In this document: positions 1 through 16,204 of the stretch, piece after piece
Layout of the letters: each line of letters opens with the position of its first letter
How positions within the stretch are numbered: position 1 is the first letter of the stretch
Assembly (NCBI GenBank): GCA_025765595.1
Contig: JAIVFH010000025.1
Location: forward strand, 124,001-188,000
Source: Obelidium mucronatum
Lineage: Eukaryota; Chytridiomycota; Chytridiomycetes; Chytridiales; Chytriomycetaceae
Reading direction: 5' to 3'
Length of the DNA stretch: 64,000 nt
Made by a program: the position numbers and the translations under genes
Notes under the pieces: generated by a model
Seen by the model: the letters and a program-made list of their open reading frames with translations, nothing else
The model's database searches: none
What the model was told of the DNA's origin: nothing

Positions 1-249
1 CGCGCCGGCCTTGGCGCGCTTCGACGCCGCCGCCGCCCGCTGCTTCGGCGCCGCGGGCGCCGCGCCCAGGCCCGCGGGCGTCATCGGCAGCGGCAGCGGC
101 ATCAGCTGCGCCATCTGCACGCCGCCGTCCATTGCGCCGTACAAGTACCCGCTGCTGCCGTCGAACATGACCGGCTGGAGCTGTTGTTGCTGCTGCTGCT
201 GCTGCGCCAGGTAGTAGCCCAAGTCCTGCTGTAAGTCGCTTGGGTCCAT
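1..249 (-). CDS. 5' end of a Gln-rich, low-complexity protein (partial)
   Basis: An ATG on the minus strand (complement of 247-249) opens 83 codons that run off the left edge. The protein starts MDPSDLQQDLGYYLAQ, has a run of eight Gln, then a Met/Pro/Leu-rich stretch and an Ala/Lys/Arg segment ending KQRAAAASKRAKAGA. Gln-rich plus basic composition is common in transcription regulators, but no domain is visible in the part present, so no function is given. The coding part is very GC-rich while the sequence upstream of the ATG turns AT-rich at once, a pattern seen at several gene starts here. That it is a gene is likely from the clean open frame and composition; its identity is unknown. Confidence 0.6.
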   Translation of the reverse strand, partial: MDPSDLQQDLGYYLAQQQQQQQQLQPVMFDGSSGYLYGAMDGGVQMAQLMPLPLPMTPAGLGAAPAAPKQRAAAASKRAKAGA

Positions 250-333
250 TTGCTATTTGTCCGAATTATTTTACAATAAATAAATAAAAGAATAAAAATT
301 ATTTATTGTATGAGATCCTGTCTCCTTGAGACC

Positions 334-1277
334 TCATTTTGTTTTCAAGAAGTTTTCCACAACTTTAATGAAGTCAGTGGGTTTCTCTGAATGTACCCAA
401 TGCCCAGCCTCCAACCCAACCACTTCTGCTTGGGGAAACAGCCGCTTGATTCCAGGTATCGAAGAATCAGGAACATATCCGCTCTTGTTTCCTCTCACAA
501 ACAGAGTAGGCCCATCAAAAGTCTTCCCAGCATCTGTTAGCGGAAACCCTGCAATCCCAGAAACATTGCTCTTCCCACCCAAAGAATTTTCCAAGGCATC
601 GATATTAATCCGGAATGAGAGATACCCTTTCTCGGTATTGTGCTTCAGGTTCGTCAAGATGAACTGGCGGATCGGTACTTCCGGAATTGTTTTGGCAAGA
701 ATACTGTCTGCTTGTGCCTGGGTCTTCACTTTTGCTGCTTCGATTTCACGCATGGCCACAATATAGTTTGAAAATATGGAAGTCAGGTTGAGAACAATGG
801 GAGACATGTCTACTGATATGAGGGACTCAATGCGAGATGGTTGGTCGAGTGCCATGTGCATTGCCGTCTTGCCGCCCATACTGTGGCCCATACAATGAAA
901 CTTCTCGATCCCTAGAGTATCACACAGGTGGAACACATCATTGCTCATAGCGTAGTAATCATGGTGAAGGGAGTGGGGAGAGTCCCCATGGTTCCTGAGA
1001 TCAACGGCCACAATGGATGCATTGACTTTGTTGGAGAGCTGTTTCGCAATGGATCGCCAGTTTTGCCTGATTGGGAGGAAATAAAAAAAAAAAACGAATA
1101 TTAATTTGATGGAAGGTTGTGTTTTTAAGGAGCGTTTTACTTTGAGCCAAACAGCCCATGCATCACAACAACAGGAGCTCGCAAGACTTCACTCGGATTA
1201 TACACTTCGTGGCTCAACGAAAGAACTCCCGATCGTGTTGTTGAGTAATTCCTGAGGTTAAGTCGCTGTCCCAACAT
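334..1277 (-). CDS. ABHD11: ABHD11/Imo32-like mitochondrial alpha/beta hydrolase
   Basis: Two exons, 1277-1141 and 1066-334, join in frame (SK/QNW) and give 289 residues. ABHD11-family features in order: a basic N-terminus (MLGQRLNLRNYSTTR) that looks like a mitochondrial presequence; the oxyanion segment VVVMHGLFGSKQNW; the family block VDLRNHGDSPHS; the nucleophile elbow GHSMGG with the catalytic Ser; and a C-terminal GHWVHSEKP holding the catalytic His. In animals ABHD11 is a mitochondrial serine hydrolase tied to lipoylation of the 2-oxoglutarate dehydrogenase complex; yeast Imo32 is its counterpart. The start was chosen because the ATG at 1277 gives the presequence directly before the conserved core. 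It diverges from eIF6, with only 81 bases between the start codons. Confidence 0.93.
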
Positions 1278-1358
1278 TGAATTTGACCTATATTTTCTTC
1301 TTTTTTTGAGATTTCGTTTTTGTTTTTTTTTTTCAAACTTGAAACTCCTAAAAAAACA

Positions 1359-2549
1359 ATGGCCGTCAGAACAGCTTTCGAAAACAGTAACGACATTGGC
1401 GTCTTCAGTCGGCTGACAAATTCTTACTGCCTTGTTGCGATTGGAGGCTCAGAGAACTTCTACAGGTGGGGGTTGACTTGGGAAAGTTTGAAGGGCTTAA
1501 CCACATTCCTTGCTGTAACAGTGTCTTTGAGAGCGAATTGGCTGATGTTGTGCCTGTAATTCACACTTCTATTGCCGGAACCAGAATCGTGGGAAGACTT
1601 ACTGCAGGTTAGTCTGATGTGACCTCAGCTGGCAGTTTCAAATACCTGCGTTGAATCTTGATTGGAATTTGATTGATGATATTGGTGGGGCGTTGTGGTG
1701 GGGCGTTGAAGTTGATGATTTCGGCAACGCTCTACGTTGTATGCTTTGAAAATGGGGTTTCAGAATGCTTACAAAACATTCTTGCATGTTTCAGGAAACA
1801 AGAGAGGACTTTTGGTCCCAAACACAACCTCAGACCAGGTCAGTATTTGTCGTGAAAGGGTATTTCTTGTGATTAACCTTCTTTGATTAGGAACTTCAAC
1901 ACTTGAGAAACTCATTGCCAGAAGCTGTCAGAATTCAACGTATCGAGGAGCGTCTTTCAGCTCTTGGAAATGTTATCGCTTGCAATGACTACGTTGCTCT
2001 TGTTCACCCGGATATTGACAGGGTATAGACGGTCCATGAAACCTGTTCGGGTTGTTAATCTGACGTGAAACAGGACACCGAAGAAATCATCGCTGATGTA
2101 TTGGGAGTCGAAGTTTTCAGACAAACTATTGCTGAAAATGTCCTTGTGGGAAGCTTCTGTGCCTTCAGTAACCAAGGAGGAATTGTGAGTTGGTTCAAAT
2201 CCCGTGTTTCGTTTTCTTAAGTTTGTATGTTATAGGTGCACCCAAAGACATCTATTCAAGATCAAGATGAATTATCATCCCTTCTTCAGATTCCTCTGGT
2301 TGCTGGAACAGTGAACCGTGGTTCTGATTTGATTGGTGGAGGTCTCGTTGTTAACGATTGGTGTGCATTTGCTGGATTGGACACTACCAGTACCGAAATC
2401 AGTGTCATTGAAAGCATCTTCAAGCTCCAAAACGCTCAACCCACGAACATCGTAGGCGGTATGCGTGACCAACTGATTGACAGGTATGTTTTTCCAACTT
2501 TTATCTGACTCACACAACTAATTCAAATGCTCTTCCCAGTTTTGTCTAA
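1359..2549 (+). CDS. TIF6: Translation initiation factor 6 (eIF6/Tif6)
   Basis: Seven exons (1359-1465, 1522-1607, 1795-1838, 1891-2022, 2074-2184, 2236-2483, 2540-2549) sum to 738 bases, giving 245 residues, the usual eIF6 length. Family blocks seen: [88 protein letters not shown] and [16 protein letters not shown]. eIF6 is an anti-association factor that acts in 60S subunit biogenesis in the nucleolus and cytoplasm, binding the 60S interface until Efl1 and SBDS release it. Five small introns (51-56 bases) and one of 187 bases interrupt the gene. The last exon codes only three residues. A poly(A) signal lies at 2608-2613, between this gene and convergent ARFRP1. Confidence 0.97.
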
Positions 2550-2607
2550 AGCGCTACTTTGAGCCCTTTTTGATTAATATTGGGAAACGGAGTGTCAATC
2601 TCCGATG

Positions 2608-2613
2608 AATAAA
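2608..2613 (+). terminator. Poly(A) signal AATAAA of eIF6
   Basis: Canonical AATAAA 58 bases after the eIF6 stop. It lies in the 93-base gap to the convergent ARFRP1 stop, so the transcript probably ends at or inside the end of ARFRP1. Confidence 0.6.
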
Positions 2614-2642
2614 ATACTCATATTATATTATCAAATTTTGTA

Positions 2643-3487
2643 TCAGAGCGGCCTCATCACAGGAGGTCGGTTGGCGCGGTTTCTTTCCAACCGAATTGCT
2701 AGCCAATCGATTGCATCTCGAACTCCTTCCCTGATTTGAAAAATCAGATCAAGCACTCACTCAACCAAATTGCTCTCAATATCTTCACTTACCCTCTCAA
2801 TGCACTGACACTCAATACTCTGGAATCACGCGCCCCTAATCGAGCAGCGACTGGATTAAATATATCTTTCAGCTCAGCCAATCCCACGGAATCCGGCTTG
2901 TCTGATTTGTTGGCCAGTAAAAGCAAAGGAACACCTTCCAATTCCTCAGTAACCACAATCGATTCTAAAAACAAAGTTAACCAAAAAAAAAAAAAAAAAT
3001 AAATAAGGAAAAGCAATATCAAAAACGAATTTGGCTAACCAAAGATTGTCTTTGCCTCTTGAATCCGTTCCAAATCGCTGGCATCCACAACAAACAAAAC
3101 TGCATGACTCTCTTGATAGTACTTTTTCCAGAGTCGTCGTAATTCATGTTGCCCTCCTAAATCCCAGAAGTTGATGCAAGTTGCATTCAAGTCAATGGTT
3201 CCAACTACAAAGTGTGGTAAGTGTTGATGCCTGATTTTTCAAAGTTTGCACGCAACTGTTGAGGCCCACGGTTGGTCCGATCTTTTCTGGACTTATCACG
3301 TTTTCGGTCGATGAATAAGTCGCTTTGATTCGTTCTAGTAAGGTCTGCAACATGTTGTGAGTGTTGACACTCAACAGTCTCAAACAGTCTTCACCGTTTT
3401 GCCCGCATTGTCCAGTCCCAGAATAATGACATAATAATCTTCCTTCCGGTTGTACATTTCGTATAGACCCGAGAACAGCGTGTACAT
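2643..3487 (-). CDS. ARFRP1: ARFRP1/Arl3p-type small GTPase
   Basis: Five exons on the minus strand (3487-3395, 3344-3257, 3204-3040, 2964-2793, 2730-2643) sum to 606 bases, 201 residues, the length of human ARFRP1. Seen: the ARFRP1-type start MYTLFSGLYEMYNRKEDYY (no Gly at position 2, so acetylated rather than myristoylated in known relatives), P-loop GLDNAGKT, switch 1 TVGLNIGTID, switch 2 WDLGGQHELRRLW and the base-binding NKSD. ARFRP1 (yeast Arl3) sits on the trans-Golgi and recruits Arl1 and golgins for endosome-to-Golgi traffic. The P-loop is split by the first intron directly after GKT. It is convergent with eIF6 and 638 bases from the divergent ABCC transporter. Confidence 0.95.
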
Positions 3488-4125
3488 GTTTTGCTGATTG
3501 TAATATTGAAAAAATAATATAAGTAATATTTATCATTTAACAAAAAGAATAGATATTCCTCTTGCTTAAATTGTTCGAGAATAAGAAGAATTGATCGTCA
3601 GGCCATCACGCAGGAGTCATTTTACAGTATGAGAGTCCAAAAGGAAACTACCCCATTTTTACATGAGATGAGGGCAGAAAATTCATTCTACCACAGATAA
3701 CTCAATTCCGTCGAGCTCACGAATTAAAAAAGCCAAGAACTTGGTTATCATACTGGCGCTTGGATTCGGATACCGTTTGATTGCTTTCTGGTGGGATTGA
3801 ATGGAAACTACTTCTGCACTCTTTGGTCGCGATTTAGAGCAGTGAACAACGAAGCTTAAACTCTTAAGAATAGAAGTTGAGAAAAGCAATAAAAGTTGTT
3901 CATGTTACTAAAGGTATATTATGTCAAAGATTATCAGATCAATCAGAGAATATTAATCTCAATATGCAAGTGGAAGCGGTTTTGTCATTGCCAATAGAAT
4001 TTGTCACGCTATCACTTTTTCAGCCGGAATTTTGACATCCGTTCCGAACAATTTCTGTTGCCACAGAAACTTGTCCACAAACACCTTTTAAACCTTTGCA
4101 CACCATTGCTGTTCACACCAAAACT
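3488..4125. other. 638-base intergenic region between ARFRP1 and the ABCC transporter
   Basis: Divergent start codons flank this AT-rich stretch, so it should hold both promoters. I see no RNA gene and no repeat. A minus-strand frame of 68 codons (3683-3889) has no recognisable motif and no splicing partner; I do not call it. Confidence 0.6.
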
Positions 4126-9249
<5,124 letters not shown>

Positions 9250-9253
9250 AAAA

Positions 9254-9259
9254 AATAAA
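9254..9259 (+). terminator. Poly(A) signal AATAAA of the ABCC gene
   Basis: AATAAA five bases after the ABCC stop codon. Cleavage 10-25 bases downstream would fall next to or within the end of convergent RPC25, so the two 3' ends abut or overlap. Confidence 0.6.
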
Positions 9260-9283
9260 GAGTTGTGTTATACTTAAGCTTTA

Positions 9284-9815
9284 TTATGACCACCAACTTA
9301 ATAACCCCAAACCATCATCAATAATAGAACACTGTGTTGCAAGAAAAAAAAATATAAGTAGGGAACTAAAAGAAAAAAAACAACAGGATTTTTACCTCAA
9401 GCCAGAATGCAGACGACCGCACTTCCTTGCCTGGCGCAACAGCACCAATGGGAGCCAATACGGGAGACAAATTGGCATTTGCGGCTCGTTTTGGGTCCAC
9501 AGCGTTGGGGTTTGCGTTCGCCAATGGTGGTTTGACTTCATTGAAGTGTTGTGCTTCAACTCGGAATCGAATCAATTCATCCCGATCAATATCCATGTTT
9601 TGTATATCGCCTGATTCGTCGTCTTGGTATTGCCAAACCCATTGTCCTTGAGTTTTGTTGCTGGACGCATGTGGGTGATTTTATTTTGTCAGTGGAAGTC
9701 TGCTCCATCTTCATTTGTTTTTTTTTCGCTTACAAATTCGTATTTGGTTTCAGCAGATAGTCGGGAATGAGAATATCATCAAAGAATTCCATAGAAACTG
9801 TATCATGTTGTTGTT

Positions 9816-9866
<51 letters not shown>

Positions 9867-10252
9867 GACAAGACAAGAGACAAACCTCTTAATCCCTCCG
9901 GTGACATGTTGATAACTTTTCCAGTCAGTATTTCGCCCACAAACGGTTTAAAGATTATCAGACGGAACTTTGCTTTGAACATCCCGGAACCGTCTAGACA
10001 AGCATGTACGATTCCATCGCCGATTTCTACAATGTCAAGTACTCGAATGCAAAGACCGACTTTTGGTTTGATCTTGAATTTGACATTGTTGTTGGTGTTG
10101 TTGTTTGCTTGTTGATTGTGTTGGAAAAAGACAAAACAAACCCTGTTGGAGTACTTCTTGTTGAGTTCGTCTGTAACGGCATCTGGCAGTCCTTTCCGTT
10201 GATCTGCGGGAAGGACGCGGACGGTATCTTCCAAAACAATCACACTGAACAT
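9284..10252 (-). CDS. RPC25: RNA polymerase III subunit RPC25 (POLR3H)
   Basis: Five exons on the minus strand (10252-10142, 10072-9886, 9797-9734, 9660-9396, 9331-9284) sum to 675 bases, 224 residues. Family features: the N-terminal Rpb7-like domain MFSVIVLEDTVRVLP, then VGLCIRVLDIVE, FKPFVGEILTGKV, MSPEGLRVSMEFFDDILIP, QGQWVWQYQDDESGD and the C-terminal signature DGLGLLSWWS. RPC25 pairs with RPC17 to form the stalk of RNA polymerase III, needed for start-site opening at tRNA and 5S genes. Intron 1 (10141-10073, 69 bases) has no in-frame stop, so the unspliced frame reads through; the exon junction NR/IKPKVGLCI matches family spacing. The poly(A) signal (9285-9280) overlaps the stop codon. 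Confidence 0.94.
9820..9864 (-). repeat. 45-base poly-A (sense poly-T) tract in RPC25 intron 2
   Basis: 45 A on the plus strand, so T on the sense strand of RPC25, inside the intron between 9886 and 9797. It ends 22 bases before the acceptor. Confidence 0.9.
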
Positions 10253-10383
10253 TTCTTTCTTTTTTTTAAAAAAAGTATTATTTTCTACTTTCTTTATTTT
10301 GAACGTGATGATCTCAAAAATAAAACGAGGCCGCCTCTTTGATAGGAACAGATAATGCTACAGTACCATAGTAGGACCTACAG

Positions 10384-10953
10384 TCAGGGTCTGTGGTGGT
10401 TAACGGCGAAGGAGTAAACGACCTTGAGCAGAAAGAGCTGCGACAGAATGACGCCCAGCGCCACGCCGGCGGGGGTTGTCTCAGCGGCATAGGCGGGCCA
10501 CGCGTAGTTTGCGGCGACCAGGCCGGCGGCGAGCAGCGCGCCGGCCACGACGCTCTGGTCCGGATGGGCGGCGAGCGCGTCGACGGCGGCGGCGGCGGCG
10601 ATCGCGTAGGCCCACACGGCGGCGGCGGGCGCCAGCGGCAGGCCGAGCAGCGCGGCGGCGGCGGGCAGGTGCACGTGCACGGCGAGGAACACGCGGCGGT
10701 GCGCCGGCCGCGCCGCGTAGAACGCCGTCGTGCCGCGCGAGAAGTTCGCCACGGCGCCCGCCGCCACGTCGCCCGCAAGCAGCCCCGCCGGCGCCGCAAA
10801 GTACCACGCGCGCGCCGCGAACACCGGCCAGCCAAGCCCGACGACGGCCGCCCCGGCGCCGACGCCGCCCGCGAGGATGCAGGCGAGGGACAGCCGCGTC
10901 TGCGCTTCGCCAAACACGTCGTGGAGGAACGCAGGGATCGCGATGGTCGTCAT
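10384..10953 (-). CDS. Unrecognised Ala-rich multi-pass membrane protein
   Basis: An uninterrupted frame. From the ATG at 10953 (MTTIAIPAFLHDVFG) it gives 189 residues. The frame stays open to an upstream ATG at 11088, but that part is AT-rich and overlaps the divergent gene at 11113, so the later start is preferred. About five hydrophobic segments (roughly residues 18-40, 45-65, 78-112, 122-143, 152-178) are separated by short polar loops such as RGTTAFYAARPAHRR. I do not recognise the family. The region is extremely GC-rich (Ala, Gly, Val, Arg codons), so several frames are open; the hydrophobic pattern and sensible start make this frame the best choice. It could be a spliced gene with another 5' end. 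Confidence 0.6.
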   Translation of the reverse strand: MTTIAIPAFLHDVFGEAQTRLSLACILAGGVGAGAAVVGLGWPVFAARAWYFAAPAGLLAGDVAAGAVANFSRGTTAFYAARPAHRRVFLAVHVHLPAAAALLGLPLAPAAAVWAYAIAAAAAVDALAAHPDQSVVAGALLAAGLVAANYAWPAYAAETTPAGVALGVILSQLFLLKVVYSFAVNHHRP

Positions 10954-11112
10954 GCTGTTCTTGGGTTGTTTCGAGTGTTTGGAGTCGTGGTGCATTTCGG
11001 CATTGCGGCTTTTTATTCGTTCGATGCAAGCGGCCATTAATAATTTACAGGTTCTAATCGATTCGCATTTTATAATCCATTTTGTCATCCATCAAAAAGT
11101 CCGAAACAAAGC

Positions 11113-12711
11113 ATGCTCAAGTCAACAACAAAACAAGCGCAACAACAGCAACAAGCAACAACAACAACAACTACGACGAAAGCAGGGCTGAACACCTCAA
11201 AGAAAGGTGCCTTCACAGTCTTCAACGACACGTCAAGCGACCCGTTTTCTCCCTTTGAGCCTTTCGCGCCAAAACCAAAGCCAAGAGGTTGGTCGGGTCC
11301 CTCTTGAAACCAATCTTGAAACCAAGATTCAAACCAAACTCGCGTTTTTTAACATTACTCATGTTAATTGCAAACAGTAACTTACTCAAAACGCGCTCCT
11401 CTTGGAGCTCTTGTCAACTCTGCATCTTCATCGGCTAACCAATACTCACATTCACAACCACAACCGCTTTCAAAAAATAAACCTTCCGCTCCTATTGTGC
11501 TGCGCCGCTCTGTTTCGGACTCTGGTCAGAAACCTGCTGTTGCGGTCACAACCTCCACAAAATTGGCAACAGCAACAACAACTTCAACGTCAAACAAAGT
11601 ATTTCCTTCGTTGTCATCAAATGTTCGTAAACTCAAGCTGAGCAAGAGACCTGACTTGAGCCCTGTTGGTGAAGAATTAGATGCGACAGGGTTGGTAGTA
11701 CATGGGTTGTTATTCCACAGTGACAATCAACTTGGTGCCACAAACGACGGCTCAAAAAACGCGATGGAAGAGGATGGAATCAATGTTATTCCAGACAACC
11801 AAGAAAAACAAACACAGGAATGCAAGGATGCAGCAGCAGCAGCAGTAGTGGTAGAAGACTCGGATTCTGATATGGAGGAACAAGTCGATGAATTGCAATG
11901 CCCTCAGATGTATCCGCCATCATTTATTGTCCAGCCGGATTCAGCTTCGAGTGAAGGTTTTTGTAAACCACAAAAAAAAAAATCGGTTCCTATTATTTAT
12001 TTACTTTTTGTTGATTTAGGAGACACCAACAACAACTGCAAGAACACAAGCAACACTGAAAGCACCGATTTGATGAATTCCGATGCAATGATAATTGACT
12101 CTCCCCCACCAATTCCTTCCGATTTGCCCAATAAGACAATGATTTGCAAGATCAATTCCAGCAACGAGAATACCACAAGCAATTCAAATAGTGCCAGCCA
12201 AGGTGACGACGAAATCAACGCCTCTTGTTCAATCGATACAGCAGCAATAACAACAGCAGCTGGTGGCGGTGCAGTGACCTCTTCTTCAAATCCCGAAAAC
12301 TGTGCTGTTGGAGATAATGTGGGGGACGACACGCAAAAAGAACCGGCGAGTGATGAGGGGCTGGTGGTTGAGCCAAAGCCAGTTAGAGCATCTCGCAAGA
12401 AGAGAAAGACTGTCAGTTTGGAAAGAGGTGGTTTGCAGTTGATGGATTTGCCGGGGGGCATGAGAGACTTTGATGATGACTTTGGATTTGGAATTGACGT
12501 GCGCATGGAGTCAAGAATGGAAGAAACCAGCGAAAAGAATCATCCTATCATCAAGAGAATCAAGAAGGAGAAGAGAGGCATGTTTCCAGCCGAGTTGGGG
12601 ACAACTGTTCTTGTCTTGAACCATCCAGGCAGCATCAAAGTGTGGCATCACGAGCATGCGCTCGCGGGACGTGGCGACGACGACGATGCAGACAGTTTTC
12701 TTTTGCTTTGA
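11113..12711 (+). CDS. Unrecognised low-complexity protein, possibly nuclear
   Basis: Three exons (11113-11287, 11378-11956, 12020-12711) give about 481 residues. The N-terminus is Gln/Thr-rich, followed by AFTVFNDTSSDPFSPFEPF and, across the first junction, YSKRAPLGALVN. The middle is Ser/Asn/Asp/Glu-rich. Near the C-terminus are a basic patch SRKKRKTVS, LQLMDLPGGMRDFDDDFGFG, and IIKRIKKEKRGMFPAELG. Basic patches within acidic low-complexity sequence suggest a nuclear protein (inference only). Intron 2 (11957-12019, 63 bases) has no in-frame stop; it is called as an intron because of GT..TTTAG ends and the odd composition of its translation. The next gene's ATG is only 104 bases downstream, so the two could be one transcript; no junction forces this. 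Confidence 0.65.
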
Positions 12712-12814
12712 AGCGACGGGCGTTGTTTTTTTTCTCGCAATATTATTATTGTTATTTTTTTTTTCTTTGTGTGCATTGTTCGTGCGACCCCTTCCAGACA
12801 GCAAACCCCCCCAC

Positions 12815-15800
12815 ATGCGCAGCGCCCGCCCCGTGCCACGCAGCGCCCTGCCGCCCGACGCCGTAAGCCCGAACAAGCCCATTGGCCGCGTCGCGAGTCT
12901 TTCGCGCGCAGACTCGGACTCGTCGCGAGGGAGCCTGCAGCGCCTGACGCGCGAGGGCAGCGCCACGAGTCTGAGGATTCCAGCGAATCTCGAGAAGCCG
13001 CCCGACTGGATGCTGCTTGGTTGGTGTTTCTTGACTCTGGCTGGCGTCTCGAGGCTCTTTTTTTTTTTTTTTTTAATCACCTGAACCCACTCCCCCCACA
13101 CACACCTACACACGCACTCAGAGGACGACACTATGGACGTCAACCAGTCCGGCCATTCAATCTACAAATCATGCGCACAAGTTCTGAAACAAGATGATAA
13201 TGATCTGTTGGAATCAAGAGACTCGTTTGAAGAACCCGTTTCAACAACCTCGTTTACCGTCACGACTATACCCTTGAAATCTGGAGACGACAATGAAGAC
13301 GACGACCGGTCGTTGGAAGACTTGCAAAAAGCACTTAATATGAAAAAGAAGCAAAAACGAATATCTAGGGCGAGCGCGTTGCTTATTTTGCAGGAGTTGA
13401 GTTGAGTGCTTTGTTTTTTTTTGATTGTGCAAAAGTTTCAAACGGCCCCGAAAATACACGCCCTAACTCCTTTTTTTTATTTTTGGGGGGGTTTTTTTTT
13501 GTAGCACTGGCGCCGACGGGGGATACTTTTGTTTTGAAATCTAAAAGCTCTGAATTTGATTCTGGTATGGGTTTGAGTTCGTCTTCCTTAGTTTTAGCTG
13601 ACGTCACTTCATTTGGTATATTCAAAAAAAAAAATAGGTCTTAAAGTGGGGTCAAGTCTCGTTCCACCACCACCAACACCCGCTCTTGCCCCAACATCTG
13701 TAAATACAAACAATCGCTCTAGCAAATGTAAGAAAAAGGAATTCCCCTCCCTCAAGTAGCGAGGATTTGTCATTGATTTGGAATGTTTGTTTTTTGTTTT
13801 TTTAGTGACTACAAGCAATGCCCCACCACCGCCACCCCCTCCTCCTGTATCAGCGACAACCAAAGCAATACCACTTCCAAAAAGAATGAGCTCTTTGGTG
13901 CCGCCACCTGCACCACCTCCTCCACCTGTGGCTGTTGGTCCGTATGACTTATTGTGCCAACAAACTACACAAAAAAAAACTTAAAACAAAGTCTCGATTT
14001 TTGTAGGAGGGACTAGTACAGCGCCACCGCCACCGCCGCCGCCGCCTGGACAAACTCGAGCTGGCCCGCCGCCGCCACCGCCACCACCACCGCCACCACC
14101 AGGACAGTTTTCAGGTCTGCATAAACATGTAAAACTTTTGGGGGTGGGAAAAAAAAAGCAAGTAAACTCAACTCAGAGAAACTCACAAAATAGGAGCAAC
14201 TGGCCCTCCTCCACCACCACCGCCACCACCACCACCTCTATTTTCATATGGTAGTCCGCCACCGCCGCCACCGCCGCCACATCCAATAATGATGGGAGGT
14301 AAAAAAAAAAAAATCACATCATCACAAACATGTTCAAAAAAATTGTTAACTGAGTTTTTGGGCAACTTAACATTAGGGTACTCATCACCACAGCCTCCGC
14401 CTCCTCCACCACCACCCCCTGGAATAATGATGGGTAAGAGCAAGAGCTAAAGTTTCTCAGACACATGTTTCTAACCACCACATCTTTTTTTAAGGGGGGC
14501 CTCCGCCGCCACCACCACCACCGCCCGGAGTACGGATGGGTAAGAACCCCTAAACTTACAACAACAAAAAAATACACTATAGAGCTGTCCAAACTGGTGC
14601 GTTCTAATCATTCTGAACATCAGGAGGACCACCCCCACCACCTCCCCCACCTGGAATGGCCGCAGCAGCACCCCCACCACCACCTCCCCCACCTGGAGGA
14701 GCTCCACCCCCTCCACCGCCACCAGGAGGAGTCGCAACATCCGCCGCAGCAGCACCGCCTGAACCCCCGAAATCCACAGGAGACTTCCAAAGCGACCTCA
14801 TGAACGCCCTCAAGGACCCAAACCTACGCAAAAAACTAAAAAAACGCGTCGACCCACCCAAACAACAACAACAAACGGACCCAACGACAGTAAAAATAGA
14901 CACTGGCCCCACACCCCAAGAACTCGAATCCCAACGCCAAGAGCTCTTTATTGAACTCCTCCAATACATGGAAGCACCCAACGGAAACGTGGAAGAACTC
15001 ATGGAAAAGACCAAAATCACCACAAACACGTGTCGAAGCTTCATCTACACGCTTGTACGGAAGCGGTGGGTCCAAGGGTACAGGATTTTGACGGAAGGGA
15101 ATGAGAAGGCGGCTCCGATTACAGTGTGGCCGGGCCGCGAATGGATGGCTGCTATTGAGTTGCCGAATCTGAATTTGTGTGATGTTTCTGGGAAGGCGGA
15201 GGCTTCTGTGGGACAGGTTGCTTTGTATCGGTTTGATACGATTCAACGGAAACATTTGTTGGATCAGATTTTGTTGGTCAAGACTTCGCATTTTCCCAAA
15301 GTGACGCCCTTGTTTTCGGAGAAGGAGCCGCCCAAGGATAACTCTTTGGAGAATAGAAAGCTTTGGGAGGATTGGAATGCACGCAAGCTCGAGTATGAAC
15401 AAGGCGATTACCCGCAATTCATGCTCACGTTCCAGAAATTGACTCAAACGAATAACGCCCTGTTGGCGACTTTTAACAACCTCGAAGTAACACTTGAGCA
15501 AATGCGGGGAATGGGAACTCTATTGCATGAGATTTTTGATGGGTTCACTGTGCCACAGTTGCGTAAAGTTGTGGAGGGCATTCCTGGCAAGATTAAGGAT
15601 GTTGCTAGGAATCTGCAAAAAACGACTGGAATTATTATTCAGGATCAAGGATTGAAATTGACTCCAGAGTTTTTGAAGCAGATGAATGCGAATGGAGAGC
15701 TGACTTTCCAGTTGACTCCCAAAACTGGGAAACCGTCTATTCTAAACCCCCCTGTGCCAGTAATTGGCATTTCAGCCAAAGAAACCAATATGGGAGGGGT

Positions 15801-16110
15801 GAAAAATGCCGGAAACGGCAGCGGATCAGGAGCAAGTGCTGCTGTAAATGGAGAAACCCCCACGGCCGATGCAATCATCACAAACGCAGTCGTCCCAAAC
15901 AGCTCGGTTGTCACATCTCCAAAAAGTTCAGGAACCCCAATAACACCGGGAACACCCCAAACTCCAGCAACTCCCGGTCCAGGCAGTCCGGGAGGAGCAG
16001 CCTCTGCTCTTACGATGGGGGGTGTACCCATGAATGTCCTGATTCCCCTCCTCAAGAAGACAATAAGCGCGGAAGAAAAAGCGGCGCGTCGAAAAACTTA
16101 TAACATCTGA
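12815..16110 (+). CDS. Polyproline, WH2-like actin-regulator-type protein
   Basis: Ten exons (12815-13019, 13122-13400, 13505-13615, 13638-13727, 13806-13937, 14007-14114, 14194-14298, 14377-14433, 14495-14539, 14624-16110) give 872 residues. Order: GC-rich basic N-terminus; acidic stretch; about 250 residues built from seven or more proline runs, most closed by Gly or Met-Gly at an exon junction; then STGDFQSDLMNALKDPNLRK, whose Leu and basic residues resemble a WH2 actin-binding motif; then about 330 residues with helical segments (ELFIELLQYMEAPNGNVEEL, FDGFTVPQLRKVVEGIPGK) that I cannot place. Every internal exon is a multiple of three and starts in phase 1. By analogy with WASP/WIP-type proteins it may bind profilin and actin and promote filament assembly; it is not a formin, as no FH2 domain is visible. 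Poly(A) signal at 16199-16204. Confidence 0.72.
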
Positions 16111-16198
16111 AGAAGAGGAGGTGGTACCTCAAATTTTTTTCCTTCTTTCTGCTCATAGTACCTTTTTTTTTAATTCTTCATTGTTTCTGTTGCTTGAA

Positions 16199-16204
16199 AA
16201 TAAA
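16199..16204 (+). terminator. Poly(A) signal AATAAA of the polyproline gene
   Basis: AATAAA 88 bases after the stop at 16110. It lies in the 203-base gap before the convergent STPG-repeat gene. Confidence 0.55.

Noticed and set aside
3683..3889. 68-codon minus-strand frame in the ARFRP1-ABCC gap
   Set aside because: No recognisable motif, no splice partner, low-complexity start; fits chance in AT-rich sequence.
10393..11057. Several long plus- and minus-strand frames opposite the Ala-rich membrane protein
   Set aside because: Arg/Gly-rich translations without a hydrophobic pattern; typical shadows in GC-rich DNA.
14183..15044. Gly-rich and Trp-rich minus-strand frames
   Set aside because: Complement of the polyproline exons; no start or splice logic.
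14624..16110. Formin FH1-FH2 identity for the polyproline protein
   Set aside because: The proline tract is FH1-like, but none of the FH2 hallmarks is present downstream; a WH2-like motif follows instead.
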